Below, piece after piece: positions 14,324-24,373 of a DNA stretch of 64,000 nucleotides. The stretch is taken from positions 4,030,001-4,094,000 of the forward strand of contig NC_057789.1 in the NCBI RefSeq assembly GCF_014905175.1, given 5' to 3'. Within the stretch, counting starts at the first letter, position 1. Each line of letters begins with the position of its first letter. A program made the position numbers and the translations under genes. The DNA comes from Aphidius gifuensis (Eukaryota; Arthropoda; Insecta; Hymenoptera; Braconidae). Under the pieces are notes generated by a model that had not been told where the DNA came from, did no database searches, and worked only from the letters and a program-made list of their open reading frames with translations.

Positions 14324-14583
14324 GCTGTTGTTGTTGACGTGATAATCCTTGAGCAATAAATTGTACAGCAGTCTGCATTTGTTGCATTTGACTTGCCTGA
14401 TTTTGAGCAGCTAATTTTGAGGCTTCAGGACTTCCTACATTACAACAAATAGACACACACACACACAAATTTAATTTAACAACAATACAAAGTCTTATCA
14501 TTGATTAACAATAAATTTAAATTAGACATGCAATAAAAAATAATAACAGGAAATCATGCAAAGCAAAAATAAAGATAAACACA

Positions 14584-14634
<51 letters not shown>

Positions 14635-17600
14635 AAGGAAATGATTGGTGATAAATTGTTTTGTGTATGTAATTTGTTCAAAAAAAAGAGAAAAAAAAAA
14701 ATTATAAGCAAAAAGGAAAAAAAAAATATTTATTTGTCATCTCTTCATTATATGGGAGAATGTAAGTATGAAATGTGATTTGTTTTAAATGTTTATCAAC
14801 ATTGAGAAAAATAATAATAATAATACATTTAATTTAAATGTTATTGTGTTTTAAAAATCACAAAAATGCATAGTATCATTATTACAAGATGAAAAAAGCA
14901 AAGCGTAAATATAATTATAAAAAATAGCGAAAATAAAGCGAAAAAAAAAAACAGAAAAAATTTTTCTTAATCTTAACAGTAATAATTGTAAAAAAAAAAA
15001 ATTAATAATAATTGATTAATTATCTTTTGCGAGTCACAATCGAGCCAAGATAATAATGACAAAAATAATCGAGTAATAATATTGGATATTTTCCGGAGTA
15101 GCCAGCCGGATGAACCAATGAAAAACAAAAAATAATGAAAAAAAAAATATTTATAAAACTGAAAACAAAAAATAATAAAGAAAAAAAAAATAATAATAAA
15201 CTTGAATTATTGCATTGAAATCATTTTGATTGAAGCAATTTCTTTTTTTTTTTTTTTTTTTTTGATCAAAAATTATTCTGATCCAGCACTGTCAGAATTA
15301 ACAAGACAAATTCCCTTGTCTTCTTCATCAACTTCTGGTACACTAGCAAGAATTGATTTATTATGTAAATTATCAGCGTAATGATCATTTTTACGTTTAA
15401 CTTTTAAAATATCAAGGGAATTTGTCGTATTAATTTTATCATCAAATAAATCATTAGTCTTGATATTATCGCAATGTTCGTCAACAATTATAACAACTTT
15501 TGTCTGAAATATTGGCTTTTTTTTATCTGTATTAATTTGACCAACAAGTGTTGTATTTTTTTCATTATTTTTTGTTTTGTTTGGTTCAATATTTTCAATA
15601 TTATTTTTCGAAACAATAGTATTTTTATTATTAGCAGATTTTTGATTGTGACGACGATGTTTACGTTCTGATAAATTATTAAATTTATATCTATTTTTAT
15701 TCGCACCCTCAGGTTCTTTTTCAGCAGTCATTTTTCGAAGTACTGAAGTTGGTGTAAATGCCAAAGGTGTTGGACTCATCATTTGTTTTGATGGTGAATT
15801 ATTCATAGGACTTGAAATTCGCTGTTGTTGCATGTGTTGTTGCTGTTGTTGATGTTGTTGATGGTGATGATGGTGATGTTGATGTTGTTGCTGCTGTTGT
15901 TGATGATGCTGTTGCTCTTGACGTTTACGATAATTTTCACGTTGCTCTTCTAATTTAGTCTTGATCAATGCATTTTGCATTATAGACTGTGTGTGCATAA
16001 CAAGATCACGAGGTGATGGTACTCGATGTGGAATAACTGTAAAAAATTTATTAATTTCTTATAAATTAATAATGAATGTTTATAAAATAATTATCTTAAA
16101 ATGATTTAATTATTTACCATTGTTCATGGGAGATGGACCTCTTTGTTGTTGTTGAAAGATGAGTTGTTGAAGCATTTGATCATGTGTAGGATTTGATCCT
16201 TGATGAGGACTAACTGTGCGAGGTGTTGTATTACCATATGTTTTCAATATGTTTGCCAATACTTCACGATGACGATGTTGCATTGCAGGGTTCTACAAAA
16301 AAATAAAATAAAAACAAAACACATGATGATAAACATTTATACATTTTGTTATTTTTAATAATCAATAATATAATTTATTTATATTTTAATATATTTACCT
16401 GCAATTGTTGTATCAAATGTTGTCTTGTTATTTCACCCTGTTGAAGACCTTGAATAATAGCTAGTGCTTCAGGTCGTTGCAAAAGATCACGATTATTGTT
16501 ATTTGTGACCATTTGTTGCATTTCTGGAGATATTGGACTAGCACCGACAATTCTTTGACCACCCATCATCATTGAAAGCATATCACTTTGTTGTTGCCGT
16601 TGTTTTTGTACTTGATGTTGCTGCTGCTGTTGTTGCTGTTGTTGTTGTTGTTGTTGTTGTATTCTCAAAACTTTCATTAAATTTTCATGTTGCATTTGAG
16701 CTTGATGAGGATGTTGAGCAGGTCCCAGTGGTCCAATATGATTAAACTGTTGGTGTTGTTCAGACAATTGTGGCTGATGTTGTGGAGCAAGAGCATGTTG
16801 TTGCTGTTGTTGTTGTTGCGGTGGTAATAATGGTACTTGTGATTTTAAAAGTTGCATCAATGTAATTGGTGGTGGAGGTTTTGATGAAATTGGTCCATTT
16901 GTTGCTGGTACAGCATGTCCACCATTAACTTGAGCCAATAATTTTTTAAAAGCAGACATATCATCTTGTTCAGTTTTATTAACTCTTGGTGGTTCAATTT
17001 GTGATACTTGTGTCAGACCACCACGCATACGTGCTTCTAATTCTTCAAGTGAATGCATAACTTTACCACTTGTTTCCATATCTTTAATATTATTTTTCAT
17101 CATTGATTCTTGATGATTATTAACTTGACCATTTTGATTTGGTTTTGATCCTCTTTGAAGTAATTCCAATAATTTTGTTCCATTACCAGTTTGAGCAGCA
17201 TTTGTACCAGTTTGATTTGCTGGTGATATTGGAGCAAAATATGTATTTGATTCAGTTGTTGTTGGTACTTTAATATTTGGCTCAGTAATATCATTTAATA
17301 AATTATTTAATAATTCATCATTTATTGATGTACCAATTGTATCATCTTGTTGAATTGGACTTTCACGTTTAAACCATTGACTAAATCTTGAACCACTTCC
17401 ATTACCACTACCACCAACACCATTTGTTAATAAACCAGAAACAGCAGGTAAATTTTCTGATTTTAAAAAATCATCAAGATTAAAACTCATGTGTTTTTGT
17501 TCACCACCACCACTACTACTACCATCATTATTATCATCATGATTTTTTGAATTATCAGAATTATCAATATTTAAACTTGTATCATTATTTATTGTATTAT

Positions 17601-20600
17601 TTACATCTGAATTAGTATCACCATTTGATGATTGTTGTTCATTATCATCTTTTATTGGTGAATGTGGCTCATGAATTGAATTATTTTGTTCTAATAATGT
17701 TGGTGTACTACGTCCTTTCGGTCCTGCCGAATTATCACTTGACTTATCATCATTTATTAATTTTTTACCACGTTTTTTTTGTGCTGGTGATGTTTTTTTA
17801 TTACTACTACTACTATTACTATTATTACTAATATTACTATTATTATTATTAGTACTATTATTGTTATTATTTTTAGATGGTGTTTTTTCTTCAACAATAT
17901 CATCAAATCCACGTAATTCAATAGTATCATGTTGTGATATTGGACCACCACTGAACCATTCTGGTTCTTCTTGTTCTTTTGGTTCATAATTTCTTCTACG
18001 ATCATTGCCAAATCTTCGATCACGACGATCCATTGGATGTCTATTATCAATATTACGATCACGATTGTCATTATTACGATCACGATCACCATAATCACGT
18101 CCAAATGAACGACGTTCATAACGATCATTACGATCATTACGTTCAATACGATCATTGCGTTCAATTCGATCATTACGATCAATACGATCATTACGTTCAA
18201 GACGATCATTACGATCAATACGTTCAATACGTTCATCACCACCACGTTCACGTATATTATCTCTTTCACGATTAATATCTCTTGTTGAATTATTATTTGT
18301 ACGATAATTATAATCAGTACGTTCAGATTCAATTTTATCATTTTCTGGACGAAAATCCCACATGTCACGTGTTAATAAACGACCACTTCCAATTCTACGT
18401 ACTGGTTCACGATGTTGTACTTCTGGTTTACCAATTGGACTTTCTGGACGACGTGTTATTATTGGCTGTGTTATATTAACAAAACAACCAGTATTAAAAC
18501 TTCTACGTTGTGGACTCAATACAATACCATCTTGTTCTTTTCGTATACGTTCACGTGGATCACCAGAACGACGTTTATTTTGTAAATCATTTTGTTGATC
18601 ACGTTCACGTATATTTAATGGACGTTGATCATCAGATGGTGATGTTTCACTTAATTTTTTATCTGAATGCCAACGTTCAGATGATGATTCCCATGATGAA
18701 CGTGAACTTGATATTAAACATTTATTTTGTGCAATATCAAGACACTCTGGACGACGTTTTGATAATGGTAAACTTTGAATAGCCATTAATTCTTCCTGTA
18801 ATTTTAACAAACAAATATTGTTAAAAACCAAATAAATTATAATATAATAAATAATTAATAATTAATATGATTTACCCTTGTATATTGATATTGAGGTCTT
18901 GATCTTCCCACTTCCATGATGGAAGAATCGGTGACCTCACCACCAACAGACATTGATATAATAGCTTCATCACCTGAAATTAAATAAATCAAAACAACAA
19001 CATCATTAAATTATTATTCTGAAAAATATTTTATATAAATATTAAAATTCATTTTACAAAATAAATAACAAATAAAGATCTATCTTTAAATCTATTTCTT
19101 TATTTGTTTATTTTGTTTTTTTTCTTTTCTTTTCTTTTTTTTTTTTTTGTATCACAAGAATTTATTCTTTTTGAAAATGAAAAAAAAATAAACTTACGAA
19201 ATGTAACATGTTTTTCAGGTCTAAATGATTTTTTTACTGATAACCATGTGTAAAAATTTTGAGGAATAATTGGAATTTTATTTGGCCCAATAATGAAACG
19301 TTGAAATTTACGTTTACGAGAATTTTTATTTTCCACAAATTGTATAATCATTTTGGAAATAAAAAATTTATCAATTATTTTATTTAAATAATAAAATAAA
19401 ATAATACAAAAAAATAATATCAATAAATAAATGAGAAATAAATTTGATAAATGAAAATTTATAAAATTTTTTTGATAATTATTTTTTAAATTTAATATTT
19501 TCTCCTGTCCTTTGTCAATGTTTTTCAATAAAAGAACAAGATAAAATAACGTAATGATTTTACAATACATCCAGTAAATAATATTGATATTAAATTGTTA
19601 TTAACAAAATTTAAATTATAAATTAAATTTATAAAAAGAAATTATAAATAATTTTTAAATAATTGGCTTTGTAATTATGCGTTGATTAGTTGGGTTTAAA
19701 GAATGATGAACACACTCGATGAAAACCAAAATGTAACTGAGGAACAGGTGGTGAGTTGCTGACCAAAAATATATTTTTCCAACGACCAAGGGAACCAGGG
19801 GAAATGAAAGAAATCAAGGGAAAAGGGGGTGCTGTTTCCATGCAGTCTTGCTTGAATTTATTTTATTTTATTTTTTTTTCTTTTTCATTTTCTTTGTCAA
19901 ATGATTTAACCTATGAAAAAAGAATAAACAAAACACGTGACTTTCTAAATGATAAAATTTGCCCATGAAAAATAGTGATATTTTATTTTAAAAATATTTT
20001 TTCATTGTGAATATAACAAAGAAAATAAAAGAAAAAATATATTTCAAATAAATATAAAATTTAATTTTCATATTTAAATTTTTATTTCGTTATTTAAAAA
20101 TGAATTTATTTTTTTTTTTTTTTCTTTTTAATTTTATAAATTGATAAACAAATAAAAATATTTAATTTAAATTTAATTTTTTAATAAAATTATAATATTA
20201 TTTAATATACCTAAAAAAAAAAATATAATTTATAAATTTAAAAAATAATAATTACCTGTAAATAAATAATTACCTATAAATCATGAGTCAACAAAAATAA
20301 AAAAACCCAGACATTATTCATTATCGAAAAAAAAAAAAATAATAATAATAATAAATAAATAAATAAAAATATAACAACAACAACAATAATAAACAAAGAA
20401 AATAAAAAAAATAATGAAAAACATGATGAACCAGCTGTTTGTTTTCTCAATATCGATTGAGACCTCGATTAAATTAAAAAATAATTATCATCAAAAATCA
20501 ATAATAATAAAAATTATTATTTTAACAAAGTTTAAATAAACAATATATAAATATTACCTTCATCTTTTGGATCCGTTTCATCGGGTCTGTCACTCGACAC

Positions 20601-20615
20601 AGATTCCACCGACAT
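12946..20615 (-). CDS. 4E-T: Eukaryotic translation initiation factor 4E transporter (4E-T)
   Basis: Eight coding exons in transcript order: 20615-20558, 18973-18876, 18795-16399, 16292-16118, 16036-15707, 14434-14207, 14126-13671, 13178-12946. All phases agree and give 1324 residues. 4E-T is a shuttling eIF4E-binding protein that carries eIF4E into P-bodies and links it to mRNA repression and decay. The eIF4E-binding motif YxxxxL-phi is seen as YTREELM at residues 50-56. The conserved block ISSSRSSWESSSE follows (about 80-92). Further on are an Arg/Asp-rich repeat tract, polyQ tracts, the conserved block PSPRDLVMHTQSIMQNALI, then FTPTSVLRKMTAEKE. The C-terminal block QLLRWFTPELLAEARAGKLP is typical of the family. 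The donor of exon 5 (GAGG|GTGCGA) is weak, and the frame can read through to another stop (see separate entries). Confidence 0.93.
13343..13407 (-). other. 4E-T: Candidate alternative terminal exon of 4E-T
   Basis: Inside the last intron, an acceptor (TTATTTCAG at 13408-13416) precedes a segment whose phase fits the exon ending at 13671. Spliced in, it would add 21 residues (DSMHYRKEIACSGRQKLIQL plus Q) and stop at 13343-13345, replacing the conserved last exon. A donor-like ATAA|GTAATC lies downstream in the same intron, so it could instead be a cassette exon carrying a stop. The evidence is the splice motif, the phase fit and a locally richer base composition. Confidence 0.35.
14278..14334 (-). 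repeat. CAA/CAG repeat encoding polyglutamine in 4E-T
   Basis: A near-pure trinucleotide run in exon 6 encodes about 19 consecutive glutamines. A second CAA/CAG run at about 16618-16660 lies in exon 3, and a His/Gln mix at about 15830-15910 in exon 5. Such tracts fit the phase-separating, P-body nature of 4E-T and are likely to vary in length. Confidence 0.85.
14583..14636 (+). repeat. (AAAT)n microsatellite in a 4E-T intron
   Basis: About thirteen uninterrupted copies of the tetranucleotide ATAA/AAAT lie in the intron between the exons ending at 15707 and starting at 14434. It is a simple-sequence repeat and likely polymorphic. Confidence 0.9.
15273..15706 (-). other. 4E-T: Alternative read-through C-terminus of 4E-T
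   Basis: Past the weak donor at 15707/15706 the 4E-T frame stays open for 143 more codons, to a stop at 15273-15275, ending in NSDSAGSE. The stretch is rich in Asn, Lys, Ile and Asp with an acidic end (VPEVDEEDKGICLVNSDSAG). It lacks the glutamine-rich segments and the conserved last exon. Its length without stops in very AT-rich DNA suggests a real alternative end, produced by not splicing at this donor. This is inference from the open frame only. Confidence 0.5.
18112..18240 (-). repeat. Tandem Arg-Asn-Asp/Arg-Ile-Glu repeat inside 4E-T exon 3
   Basis: The DNA here is a run of short repeats built on ACGATCATT and ACGTTCAAT (plus strand). They encode alternating RNDR, RIER and RIDR units, about ten tetrapeptide copies, followed by DRDRNNDNRD-type sequence. 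Charge alternates regularly. The repeat lies in the disordered region after the eIF4E-binding motif. Confidence 0.85.
19198..19351 (-). other. 4E-T: Candidate alternative first exon of 4E-T
   Basis: An ATG at 19351 opens a 51-codon frame (MIIQFVENKNSRKRKFQRF, later LSVKKSFRPEKHVTF) that ends at a strong donor, TTTC|GTAAGT (19198/19197). It leaves one base, exactly the phase of the normal first exon, so it can splice to 18973 in frame and replace the MSVESVSS N-terminus upstream of the eIF4E-binding motif. The amino-acid mix is unlike random AT-rich translation. Not confirmed by transcript data. Confidence 0.4.
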
Positions 20616-22552
20616 TCTTCTATTTTTTAATTATTTTTTTTTCTTCTCAACAAGCTCTCCTTCACGAGGATTAAAACTCGTGCTGTTTTTCGCGCACCCT
20701 CCCGGTGTATTCCTTCTTAATTTCTTACAAGATGAAAAAAAAAAAATTAAAAATATATTTCACTTTTCACAATCAACACCACCAACACGATATCACTTAA
20801 AACCTTGAAAAAAAATTTACGATAAAATGTATATTCGTTGAATAATAAAAAATGAAAAAAAAAAAACGAAAAAATTAGGTGAAGCGAAGCTGAATAGTCC
20901 CAGATGAAAACTCAATTATTATTATTGTTTTTTTTTTTTTTTTTATTTTCGTAGGTCACTACGTAATAAAACGTTTAATTTATTTTCTTTTACAATCTAC
21001 TTATATATATTTTTTTATAACCGTTTATTATCACAGACTGGAGAAAATAATTGTTATTGTTTTTTTTTATTTTCAATATTCTCGATTTCTTGGCAATGAC
21101 ATTTTTTTTATTTCCATCCACAAAAATTGATCGTTTTTTATTTTGTTTTTTTTTTTTTTCAAGAAAAAAAGAAAGTGTAGCTAAATTTCAATTAATCCAT
21201 TTGTTTTGTTGATGATTAAAAAATTTAAATACACTTGACAATATTGTTCCCAGATGATTGGTTGTCACTATTTTTTTTGAAGATTATCAAAACGAGAAAA
21301 AAAAAAAAAGAATAATAATCACTAGGGTCGATTACAAACTAAAAAAAAAGAAAAAAAAAAATGTAAAATATTGAATAATAATAATAAAAATATATTTGGA
21401 TTATTCTGGCTTCTTGTCCACAACTATTTCCCCTCCCTCCTCTTCTCCCCTCATCCAGCCGTGAAAAACAAAGTTTGGAACAAAAATGACGGATATTTTT
21501 ATTTTTTTATATTTGACAATGTATTTTTTTAGTGTATTTACGATTGCAAAAGCTATGTGTGTAATATATGCAGATAACTAAGATTAGCAAGAAAAAAAAG
21601 TATAATTTTTTATATTTTTTTTTTTCACGCGCGGCAACGCGGACTGTAGACGGGTCCGTGCGATATGTTGCTTATTTTGATACACGCGTTGCCGTACATC
21701 ATCGTGTACTAAATATCGACATATTTTTTTTTTTTTTTTTTTTTAACTATTATTACTTTTTTAAATTTTTATATAACCACAAACACTTGAAAAACACTGC
21801 TTTTTTATTGAATAATAAAGTAAAATAACTGTTGTTTATTATTGATTATTTAAATGTAAATATTTATTGATTTTTTTAAAATAATTTATCACATTAACGT
21901 TGTACACATACAACACTTGGTATCACGCAAAAATAGAAAATGGCGCATTGATATTATTTACCCCTGTTGTTTGAGTTTCTCTCAAAGTCTCTCTCTCCGT
22001 CTCTCGTGTCTCTCTCTCTCTCTCTTGTCAAAATGTTTGCTTGAATTTTTTCCTAGAGGACGTAATGTTCCGGGATAAAGACGCCATTGTAGAAAAAACA
22101 TGGCGGCAAAGTAGCGGTAAATTTTTGAATTTAAAATTGATCTGTCTTGTAATTTTTTTATTATTAAATATTATATTGTCATTTATAAAATAATTGATTT
22201 TATTTGTTAAAAATAGATAATTTTGAATTAATTTAATCACATTCAATTAAATGTAGAGATTCATTTTTTTTTTTTTTTGTTATTTTTATTCTTTGCAGAT
22301 TTATTTGTTAATAAAGATAATATTATTCATATCAAGATTTTGTAGTAGTCATGATAAGATTTACTCGTGACAAAACTCGTGATTATATTATCAATAATAA
22401 AGTATCAAAAATATGTATTGGTATAAATAATTTACATATTGATAATATTATTTAAGATAAATTTATAATTAATTTATATATAAAAAATATAAATTATTTA
22501 ACCCAATGATAATTTATTTTTTCTTTAAAAATGAAATAACAATCGATTTTTT
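20616..22552. other. Intergenic region between 4E-T and myo-inositol oxygenase
   Basis: It holds the 5' UTR and promoter side of 4E-T and the 3' side of the inositol oxygenase gene. At 21628-21715 there is a CpG-rich island with inverted arms CGGCAACGCG (21632-21641) and CGCGTTGCCG (21685-21694). AAAATGGCG (21937-21945), a CT/GA run (21978-22025) and CGCCAT (22082-22087) with ATGGCGG (22100-22106) look like a promoter block. A 19-codon frame, MASLSRNITSS on the minus strand starting at the ATG inside CGCCAT, may be a fortuitous frame or a leader exon. Elsewhere I see only A/T-rich sequence. Confidence 0.5.
21978..22025 (-). promoter_or_regulatory. GA/CT-rich tract, GAGA-factor type
   Basis: Repeated CTCTCT on the plus strand (GAGAG on the minus strand) lies between AAAATGGCG and ATGGCGG motifs. 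In insects such tracts bind GAGA factor and mark open promoters. Which gene it serves (4E-T is nearest on the minus strand) is inference. Confidence 0.4.
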
Positions 22553-24210
22553 TTACCACTCGATAATTCCTGGTATATATTTGTCAATTAATTTTTCATA
22601 ATAAATCCATAATTTTTCAATATCAGGTAATGTCTCATTTTTAGTATACAAATCATGCTTGCTGTAAAAAAAAAAATAAATAATTCTCATTTAAAAAATA
22701 AAAAATAAAATATATGTATGTAAAAAAAAAATACAAACTTGAATGCTTTAATCCATTTGAGCATATCTTGATCTTTTTCAGTTGAAAAATATTGATACTC
22801 TTGTGATGCATGCCAAGGATAAAATGAATGAAATCTAATCATTGCAAGAGCTTCATCAGGAAGCGTTGATTTATTGTGTTTCAAAACTCTGTACAAATAT
22901 TCATCATGTCCCCAAGACATCATTAAATTATTCATTCCACATTTTGGCTTGTACATTCCATACTTTGTACTGTTGTAAAATAGAAAAAACCATAATAATT
23001 TTATAAATAAATTTGATTATAATTTATTAAAAATTATTTAATTATAATTTATTACTTGTAACGTTTATCTTGGCCATCTGGATTATCATCAAAGCTCGTT
23101 TCTCGATAAACAATTGAGTCAGCCCAAGCACATCCAACTGGAAATGTGTCACCAACAACTGCCCACTGTGGTTCACCATAAAATGCCATCACCTGTCAAC
23201 ATCATTTTAATCACCATTTAAATTACAAATTATACTTTTTTTTGCAATTATTATTTACCTTTCCAAGATCATGAATAAGACCAGTTAAATGAAACCAATC
23301 TTCATCTGGATAAACTTGTCTAATTGATTCAGCTGTTTGAAATGCATGAACAATATTTGGCAAATTTGAATCTGGGTCACTTTCATCAATGAGTTCGTTC
23401 AACTTTAACAACGCCTCTTTAATCGTCATTTTTAATTTATCAAATTTAAGCCAATGTTCCATACGTGCTTTGATTAACAAATAAAATAAAAACATTATAT
23501 TTAGATTGATTAATGATAATAAGACAATCAATTTAGATTAAGTATCTCAATCATAATTTACATTAATTAAATATATTATTTTAATTTTTTAATAACAAAT
23601 AATTGATTTAAAATTTATTTTATAAATTAACAATTAAATATTCAATTAGTAGGTATTTTTTTCTTTTACCTAGGATTAAAATTACATGGATATTTTTTTT
23701 TTTAATCATCAAAATTTATTCATTTAATTATTTGTCATTTTTTTTATTTATTTATTTATCTATTAATTACTTTTTTTTTTTATGACCTACGATAAAAATC
23801 ATGAGAATTTTTTTTTCAATCTTTTTTTTTAATCACTAAAATCTAATCATTTCTTTTTTTTTTATTACAAAAAAAATGGGTGTGGGTTTTTATGGCCATT
23901 GAATAAATGAAGATAATATTCTTAAAATTATTTATACATGATGAAGATAATTGATTGATGATTTATCATGAAAATTGAGATTTATAAAATTTGTAATTTT
24001 TTTTAAAACTTAACACTAACATTTAACAAAATCGACAGTTTGATTTGTATGCATTTTATGATATGTTATTCTAACACGTTCTTTAATTGGATCGTTGGGG
24101 TCGACGGAGTAATTTCTGAACTGACTCTCCAATTTTCCCGCATACTCTGCCTCCGGTCGGAGCATCTCTGATGGATCGAGTATGCTGACTTTGTTGATAT
24201 TCTGGCCATG
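22553..24210 (-). CDS. Miox: Myo-inositol oxygenase
   Basis: This non-haem di-iron enzyme cleaves myo-inositol to D-glucuronate in the cytosol, the only known way to break down inositol in animals. Exons in transcript order: 24210-24021, 23467-23259, 23192-23056, 22969-22739, 22661-22553; phases agree. All family iron-ligand motifs are seen: HAFQTAE, HDLGK (HD pair), SWGHDEY, FHSFYPWH and NKHDLYTK, with the C-terminus IDKYIPGIIEW. GEPQWAVVGDTFPVGC forms the conserved substrate region. The first in-frame ATG is at 24165 (MLRPEAEY), 276 residues, close to the usual 285. The frame is open further upstream (KVSILDPSE, also conserved), but an obvious first exon at 24373-24334 joins out of frame (see findings). 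Regulation was not seen. Confidence 0.93.
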
Positions 24211-24333
24211 CTAAAATAATACAAATAAAAAATACAAAATATAAAAACTAATTACCAATAATTATCTAAACAAACAAGTTTAAATTAAATTTTAAAAAAT
24301 CTTGAAATTAATTAAATTATTAATTAATCTTAC

Positions 24334-24373
24334 CAGGTTGTTGAGCAGCACGATAAGTCATTATGGTAAACAT
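24334..24373 (-). other. Miox: Likely 5' exon of Miox, frame unclear
   Basis: On the minus strand ATG..ATG (24373 and 24361) begins MFTIMTYRAAQQP and ends at a good donor, CCTG|GTAAGA. Position and length are right for the missing N-terminus. Spliced to the acceptor at 24211 it leaves one base and shifts out of the oxygenase frame, so as read it would be a leader with an upstream frame, or it contains a one- or two-base error. Confidence 0.4.

Noticed and set aside
17757..18782. Several plus- and minus-strand frames rich in Tyr, His, Asp, Ile or Val
   Set aside because: They are shadows of the repetitive 4E-T exon 3, which has a phase-consistent gene model and family motifs.
22028..22246. 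72-codon minus-strand frame ending in MASLSRNITSS...
   Set aside because: Only the last 19 codons look unlike random AT-rich translation and there is no splice site linking it to 4E-T.
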